Origin: Hypoxylon rubiginosum
Lineage: Eukaryota; Ascomycota; Sordariomycetes; Xylariales; Hypoxylaceae
Reading direction: 5' to 3'
DNA length: 64,000 nt
NCBI GenBank assembly: GCA_902806565.1
Contig: CADCXA010000038.1
Span: 115,213 to 179,212 of the forward strand
In this document: positions 56,169-64,000 of the stretch, in pieces
How the letters are laid out: the number at the start of each line of letters is the position of its first letter
Numbering within the stretch: the first letter of the stretch is position 1
Made by a program: the position numbers and the translations under genes
Notes under the pieces: generated by a model
What the model was told of the DNA's origin: nothing
The model's database searches: none
The model's input: only the letters and a program-made list of their open reading frames with translations

Positions 56169-59100
56169 AAACTATTAATTATTTATAATTTAAACTATTT
56201 TATTTTATTAAAATACTAGTAATATTTATTTAAAAATAACTATAATAATACTTAATTATAATTATTATTAAATATATTTATCTTTTATATTAATTAAATT
56301 ATATTATAAATTATAATATAAAATCCTTATTTAAATTTATAAAATCCTTATTTTTAAATTTATAAAACGTTAAATTTATTTATAAATTAATATTTATATT
56401 TATATTTAATATTAATATAAAAACATTTTATTATTATTTATTATTTAATTTTTTAGTTATATTTATAAATATTTTTTAATTTAACAATAAAATTTTTATT
56501 TTTTATTTTTATATTTAAATTATAATAACTTATTTAATATATATATTATTTTTTAATAAATTACCGGTTTTAATATTAATATTATTAACTATTATATAAT
56601 AATATTCTAATTTTTTTTAACGGAAAATTTAATAGTTTATAATAGTTTTTTATATAAAACCCTTATTATAACTATAAAATAAATAGTTTAAATATAAATG
56701 TATTTTTATATTATATTTATTTTATAATATTTTATATGTTTTTAAAGAAAATAAATAATTATTAAAACTTTTTTATATTATTAACTAATTTATTATTTAT
56801 ATTATTTTTCTTTTAATATTATAATCTTTATTATTTTATAAATACTTTATATTTACCTTATTATTTTAATTTATATAAACATTTTATACTTTTATATTTT
56901 ATATAATATTTTTTTTAGATTTTTTTATAAGATTAAAATTATTATTAATAAATTATAAATAATAATTTAGATTTTTTTTATAGGTTTTTTAAATCTTTAA
57001 AAACATCTTAAAATCCTTATTAAAAAAGTTTTTTTATAAAATAAAAAAGCTAAAATAAAATATAATATTTTAATTATATATAAAGTTTTTTTTAAAATTT
57101 AAAAGAAATTTCCTTATTAAAAAAAAAATTTAAATTTTATTCTTAGTTATTATTTTTTAATAAAATTTAATGGTAATTAATTTATTAATAAATTTAATAT
57201 AATTAACTATTTATTCTTTTATTTAATTTATTTTATAGTATGTTTATATATAAAATTTAATAATTATATTAATAAAAAAAACATAATTATATAAATATAA
57301 ATAATAAAATATAAAACTATAATATTAATATATTTTAAAAATACTTAGTTTAATATTTATAATTTTATTTAAAAAAATAAATGGTTTTATAATTAACGTA
57401 TTATTTTTATTATTAATAATTAAAACTAGTTTTTATAAATGTTTTTATTAATTTTATATTACTTAATATAAGAACTTATAATATATTTAGTGTTATTAAA
57501 ACTTAAAGTAGTAAAATATATTATAATTTAAAATATAATTATATATATTAATAAAAAAAAGCTTTTTTTTTAAAAAAACCTTATTAAAAATTTAAATTAT
57601 TAGATTTTATATTATTTTATTTTAGTTTTTATTATTAATAAAGTTTAGTAACTTTATTAAAATATTAAAATAAGTAATTAAAAAAGTTAGTTTTTAATAT
57701 ATAAGTATTTTTAACTTAATAATATAATTTATAATATAATAAAATAAAATAAAAGTTTATATTTTTATAAAAATTATAATAAAATTATAATTATAATATA
57801 AAATAATTACTATGATTTTATTTTATTATATATAATATAAAAAACAATATTAAATTTATAATATATTATTATTATTAATATATATTTATTTAATTAGTAG
57901 TTAAAATTATTTAAAATAATATCGTTTTATTATATAATAGTTTTTTCTTATTTTTATTTTTATTTTAATATATTTATAACATATAATATTATATTTATAT
58001 TTTTATAAAATAATCGTTATATATTATATTTATTATTTTTATTTAATTATAAAATAATTTAAATTTATTTTTAATATATTTTTTAGTTATAAATAATTAT
58101 TTATTTTATTTTAAATTATTAATTTAAAGATATTATAATTAAAATCTTTTTAAAAATATTTATTAATTTAAGTTAAAAATTGTTATATTTTTTTAAGTTT
58201 ATTAGTTATAATATTTATAATTAGATTTTTAATTTTTATATTATTAAAAAACTATAAAAAGTTATATAAATAAAAGGTATTTTAATTATTTATTTTAATA
58301 GTATTAAAATATTAATATATTAAATTAAATATATTATTTATAATATTAATATAAATAATTTTTTAAAAAAACATTTTTATATAACTATAAAATTAATAAA
58401 TAACTAATATAAAATCTTAATTTATTTTTTTTAATATAAGCAGGCGTTTTTTTAATAAACATTTATTTAATTATTATTAAATTTATTATAAATAGTGTAA
58501 GTTATAAAAGTATTTATTTATTTTAATATAAATAAATAATAATAAATCGTTTAGGTTTATTATAAATTAAATTACAAGTAAATTATATTAAAATATTAAA
58601 TTTTTTATTATATTATATTAATAAATTCTTTTTTTATTAAAAAATAGTTATTAATAGTTAAATATAGTAATTTTTTTTAGTAATTTTAATATATTTAAAT
58701 TATTAATTAGTTTATATTTTTATAACTTTTAATTAACTTATAATAATTTTTTATAAATAATAAATTTAAATAAAATTTAAATTTAATAAAAAAAGGATTT
58801 TTTTATTTAAATTTAATTAATTTTTTTATTATTATTTTTTATAATTTAATTAAATATAAGAAAAAGAAAAATAAGATAAGTTATAATAACGTTATTATAT
58901 TAATATAATTTAATAAAAGCTTATATTTTTAAATTAAAACTTTATTTTAAAATATTGTTTTTATTAAATTATTATTTCTTATTTAATGTTATTAAACCTT
59001 TTTATTTATAAAAAAAGATTTTAATAAATATTTTTATAAAAAAATAAGAATCTTATATAATTATAAATTAATTTCCTAAATATATTTATAAGTATAGTTA

Positions 59101-61269
59101 ATTTTTTATAGTTTATTATTTTATTATTTTAAAATTAAAGTTATTATTTAACTTTTTTATAACTAGCGGTATTTTTATTATATAAAAAGATTTTTAAATA
59201 AAAAGTGTTTTTTTAACGTTATTAATTTAATTATTACTAAATAAAAAAAAGTTAAATAAGCTAGTTATTATAAATAACTTAGGTTTTTATTTTATATTAA
59301 TAAAAATATCTATAAATAATTTATTAATAAAAGGTTTATTAAAAAAAAAACGTTATTTATTATAATTTTTTTTTAATTTTAAATTATTTATACCTAGTTA
59401 TTTTTATTAATATTATTATTATTTAAAAGCTTTTTTATAAAGTATAAGTTTTTAGTTGTTTTATTAAGTTTATTAAATTTATTTATTATCGCTTTATTTT
59501 TAACTTATTTGTTTTTATTTTTATTAATATTAAATATAAGTAGTTAATTATTTTACGGTTTTTTATATTAAATTTAATATATATATTATATATTATAATA
59601 TTTTAATAAATATAATTTTATTTAAATCTTTTTATATATTTTAAAAGTTATTATTTATATTAATATTAAAATATAAATAATTATTTTTTATTAATTATTA
59701 TAATGTTATTATTATAATAAATTTTTAAAAACTTAAATATAATAATAAGTTTTTTATTTTTAACTAATTAAAGTTATATTATAAAATATAAATATCGCTT
59801 ATAATATTTTTTAAATTTTTAAATAGAATTTTTATTATAGTTATTATATTATTTATAAAAATTATTATATAACTTATAATTTTATATTAAAAAATATTAA
59901 AAAGTTATTTAGTTTTTAAATTTAAAAATAACTTAGTGATTATAATAAAAACTAATATAATAATTAAAAATCTTTTTTTTAATAGTTATAAAACTTTAAT
60001 AATAAAAGAAAATAAATATATATAAAGGTTTTAAAATATTATTAAGCGATAAATAATTAAGATTTTTTTATATTTAATATTAATAATATATTTTTTATAT
60101 ATAATTATTTATATTTTTTACTAATATAAAAAATAATTTATATAATTAAGTTAATATAAATATTAAATAGAATTAAAAAAAAGTAATTTTTTAAAATAAA
60201 TTAAAAGTTATAATAAAAATAAATTTTATATATAAATTATTAATTTATTTAATAAGTATTATATAAAATAAAAACGGTATTAGTTTATAAATAATTTATT
60301 AAAATTATAAATATTAAATAAAAAGTTATAAATATAAAATGTTTTATTTTTAAAATTTATTAACTTTAAAAATAATTATTAAATAAAAACGTTTATTTTT
60401 TTATTAAATTTATAGTTTATAGTTATTAAAAGATTATTAATATATTTTTAATATTAATTAAATCTTTTTATATTTTATTTTAATTTATTTAATAGATTTA
60501 TTATATATTAAATAAAAAGTATAGTTAAATTATTTTAAAAAGTAAAATATATATTTAAAAAAAAAAACTAAAGAATTAAAATATAATAAAAATTAAAAAG
60601 ATTATATTATTTTTATAAGTAAAAAAGTTATATTTATATGTTTATATAAATAATCTATAAAAAAAAAAGTTAATATTAATATAGTAAATAATAATAAAAA
60701 AGTAATAATAAAAAAAAAAGATTTTAATAATAATTTAATAATTTTTAATTAAATAAATAAGTTTTAATTAATAAATAACATTAAATATAAAATATATAAA
60801 AAGTTTTTAAATAAAATACTATAAAAAGAAAAATAGATTTTTTAAATATATAGTTTAATATAAAAAATATTATATATTATAATAAAAATAATTATATTAT
60901 TAGTTTATAAAAATTATTATATATTTTTATACTTATTAAAAATATTATTATATTAAACGTTTTTTTAATAACTTATTGTTTTTATTTATTTTAGTTTTTA
61001 TTTTTTTTTATAACTTATATTATTTTTTTTTTCCCTTTTTTTATTTTTTTTATTAAATCTAAGAAATATATTTTTTTTATTATTTTTTACTAGTTTTTAA
61101 AAACGGTTATTTTTTTTATTACATTATATTATTATTTATTAATATAAATAAAATGTTTAAATTTTACTTATATATAAAACTAATAATTTTAATATTATTA
61201 ATTTATATAAATATTAAAAGTTTATAAATAAAAAATAATTTAATAATGTTAATTTATTAAAAATTACCA

Positions 61270-61580
61270 GGTTATTTATATAATAATATTAAAATTATTT
61301 ACTTTTATATATTATATTATTAAAAATGTTATTAATTTATTATTTAAAAATATTAAATTAATATTTCTTTATATTTTAATATAAATTTTATAAACTTTTT
61401 TTTAATATTTTAAAACTAAAAATAATTATAATTTTTAAATAGTTTTAACTTTTTTTATTAGTTATTAAATTATTTATATAATAGTGTTAAAAAATTACTT
61501 ACTTTTATATTTTACATTATTAAAAATTAAATTTCTAAGAATATTAAATTAATATTTTCCTTTATTTTAATATAAACTTA
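61270..61580. repeat. Local direct duplication inside block 2
   Basis: A segment of about 115 bp starting near 61270 recurs starting near 61471, with shared text such as TTACTTTTATAT and AATATTAAATTAATATTT and RIP-type differences. It may be a tandem unit or part of an LTR. Confidence 0.5.
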
Positions 61581-64000
61581 ATATAATTAATTATTAATTA
61601 ATCTAATAAAAAAAACTAAAAAAAAAGTATTAATTTTTAAATAAAAATTATTTTATAAAAAAAATAAATATATATATAATAAAATAATATAAAAAACTTA
61701 TATTAGAATTTTATAAAATTTAAGTTTAATTATCTAGTAAAATTAATTATAAAAAGAAAAATAATAAATAATATTATATTATAAAATAAATATGTTTATA
61801 AAAATACTAAATTTAATAAATAATAATAACTATAAAAAGTTAAAAATAAGTAAATATTTAAATATAAAAAAGTTATTTTTTTATTATTTTTAATTTTAAA
61901 ACTTAAATATAAATACTATAAATATTATTAATTTAATATATTTAATATAAATTTTATAAAACAACATTTTATAATTATAATTTTTTTTTATTTTAAATTA
62001 TAACTTTTATATTAATTTAATTTACTTATTTTTTTTTATTATAATAATATTATTATAAATTAAAAAAGTATTTACTTATTATTATTAAAATTATTAATTT
62101 ATTAATTAAAGTAATATTATTTTTTTATTTTTTATTTAAACTTATATAAAATTAAGTTTTATTTTTTTAAAATAAAAAATTTCCTAATATTTCTATAATT
62201 TAAAGTTTATAATTATTATTTATTTTTACTTTTTAACGTATAAATATTAAAATAATAAAAAAATTATTATAATTATTAATAATATTAACTTTTAAAATAT
62301 TTAAATAATTAATAACTTAAAAAAACTAATATAAAATATTATTATAATTAATAACTTAAGTTTTATTTAATAGTAAATTATAAAAATTAATCTTATTATT
62401 ATAATTTTATAAACATTTTAATAAAAAACTAACTAGTTTATATAAATATTAATTAAATATAACTTATTTAAAACTTTTAAAACTTATAATAAAAGATTTT
62501 ATTTTATATAAATTTATAGGATTTATATACCATTTATTTAATAATTAAAATATAATATTTTATAATATTAATTTATTATTTAACTATAAAATATTTATAA
62601 AGTTATAAATATATTTTTATAAAAAAAGGTTATAAAGTAATAATTTTTTAGAAAAAGGATTTTATATATTTTATATGTTTATTTTATTTAATAAAAATAT
62701 TTAGTTAAAATTTTTATAATATTATAAAAATAACTATATAAATTTAAACTTTAGTTAAATATATAATTATATTAATAAAGTTATAAGTTAATTAAAAGAT
62801 AAATATATAGTTAAAATAAAATATATATTAAATATTTTAAAAAAAATGTTACTTATATTTATTATTATTTTTTAGGTTTTATATTTTAATATATAAGGAT
62901 TTATAAAATTAGTATTTATAACACCATTTTAATTTATATTTAAATTAAAATTAAAACATATAAAAAAATAAAAAATATATAAAAATAACAACGATAATAT
63001 AACTATAAATAAAAATGTTAATAAAATATTTTTAATTTTTAAAAAACCAGTTATAAAATTTGTTATTAATATAACTTTTTATTTAATATTAACTATTATA
63101 ATTAAAAATGTTAATATTACTTAATTAAATTAATTATTATTTAAAAATAATTTTTTTATATTTTTTATAAAACTAGCTTTTTTTATTAGTAAAAAAACTA
63201 ATATAATAAAATATATATAGCTTTTATATTTAAAATTAAGTTTTAATATATTAAATAAGCTTTTAATTTTATAGATTATAATAAATATAAGTTTTAATAA
63301 AACTAGTTTATATTAATAAAATCTTATTTTAATATTTTTATTATTATTTATTTTATATTTTATATATAATTTTATTTAAAAAGTTTTTAAAAATAAAAAA
63401 CCTGTTTAAAAATAATAAAAAATTACCTAAAAATAAACAAGCTAGTTTTTTAATATTATTAAAATTATAGTAATAATAATTTTAAATGTTAATAAAAAAA
63501 ACGTAAGTTTATTTATATTTAAATATTTTTAAAACACAATTTATATAATTTTATATATTTTTTTAAGGGATAATAAAATAGTTATAATTTATTAGTAATA
63601 AATTAAATTAAATTTTTCTTTGGTATTTAAATTAATTTTATTATTTATTAAATTATGTTTTTATTTAAAAAAAGCGAGTTTTATAGTAAAATAAAAACTT
63701 TTACTTAATTTTTTTTTATTTTACTTTTTATTTTTATTTATAATAATAAGTAAATTTTAAATTTTTAAATAAAAGGTTAATATAAAAAAATTATAATATT
63801 AATTATAATAAAATATATATTTAATAATTTTACTGTTATAATAATAATTAATATAAATATTTTAAAAATTATATTTTATAGCTTATAATATAATTATATA
63901 AGAATTTTAAAACCTTTTTTTTTTTATATAGTTTTAACATTTAAATTAATATAATTTATATAATTTTAATATTTAAAATAAAGCTATATTAATATTTATT

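Larger units (their letters stand above)
45790..64000. repeat. RIP-degraded A+T-rich block 2, continuing past the window
   Basis: Over 18 kb of nearly pure A+T with scattered single G or C and no meaningful open frame. It contains a second LTR pair (49823-56168) and a local duplication at 61.3-61.6 kb. The parts 45.8-49.8 and 56.2-64.0 kb show no boundary I can define. Length and composition fit heterochromatin made of RIP-mutated transposons. Whether it is pericentromeric, subtelomeric or a local block cannot be told. Confidence 0.8.

Noticed and set aside
1..64000. tRNA, rRNA genes and CRISPR arrays
   Set aside because: I looked for tRNA T-loop words (GGTTCGA) and for regularly spaced repeats. 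The only hits were inside protein-coding exons or were simple repeats. None had a cloverleaf or array structure.

Overview
The window is chromosomal DNA of a filamentous ascomycete (Pezizomycotina). Genes carry short introns of 46-121 nt with GTRNGT-like donors and CTAAC-type branch points. The conserved proteins are fungal. Large blocks of almost pure A+T contain retrotransposons whose paired LTRs differ by C-to-T and G-to-A changes, which is the mark of repeat-induced point mutation (RIP). A Sordariomycete is the best guess. A twin-intron pair at 42.0-42.7 kb weakly suggests Xylariales/Hypoxylaceae, where such introns have been reported.

Layout. Positions 1-31.3 kb are an ordinary gene-dense region. 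It holds an uncharacterised coiled-coil protein (cut by the window edge), an amino-acid permease, the replicative helicase subunit MCM2, a UBR7/Mlo2-type protein, a five-gene carbohydrate block (9.7-18.0 kb), a large MIT-domain protein, cytosolic isoleucyl-tRNA synthetase and pyruvate kinase. Positions 31.3-38.8 kb are a RIP-degraded block containing an LTR retrotransposon of about 7 kb with a recognisable target-site duplication. Positions 38.8-45.8 kb are a non-degraded island with two genes: a SIR2-NACHT NLR-type protein and a secreted DUF1996 protein. From 45.8 kb to the end is a second RIP block with another LTR pair.

How the genes work together. The 9.7-18.0 kb block has two divergent pairs and one more gene: an L-threonate-dehydrogenase-like NAD enzyme (-) with a class II aldolase (+), then a dihydroxyacetone/tetrulose kinase (-) with an RpiB-type isomerase (+), followed by a TIM-like isomerase (+). 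Kinase, TIM-like and RpiB-like enzymes are the set used for erythrulose catabolism in Yarrowia (EYK1, EYI1, EYI2) and in bacterial tetritol pathways, so the block is best read as a C4-sugar or C4-acid-sugar catabolic cluster. Its substrate is inferred, not proven.

Most unusual signal. The NLR gene can be assembled as six exons encoding 679 residues only if two of its introns are read as spliceosomal twin introns of the [D1,2] type: an inner intron sits between the first and second base of the outer donor. The two twin introns are similar in sequence and both are off by one base if read as simple introns. All coordinates and splice sites come from reading the sequence by hand; nothing was aligned or searched.
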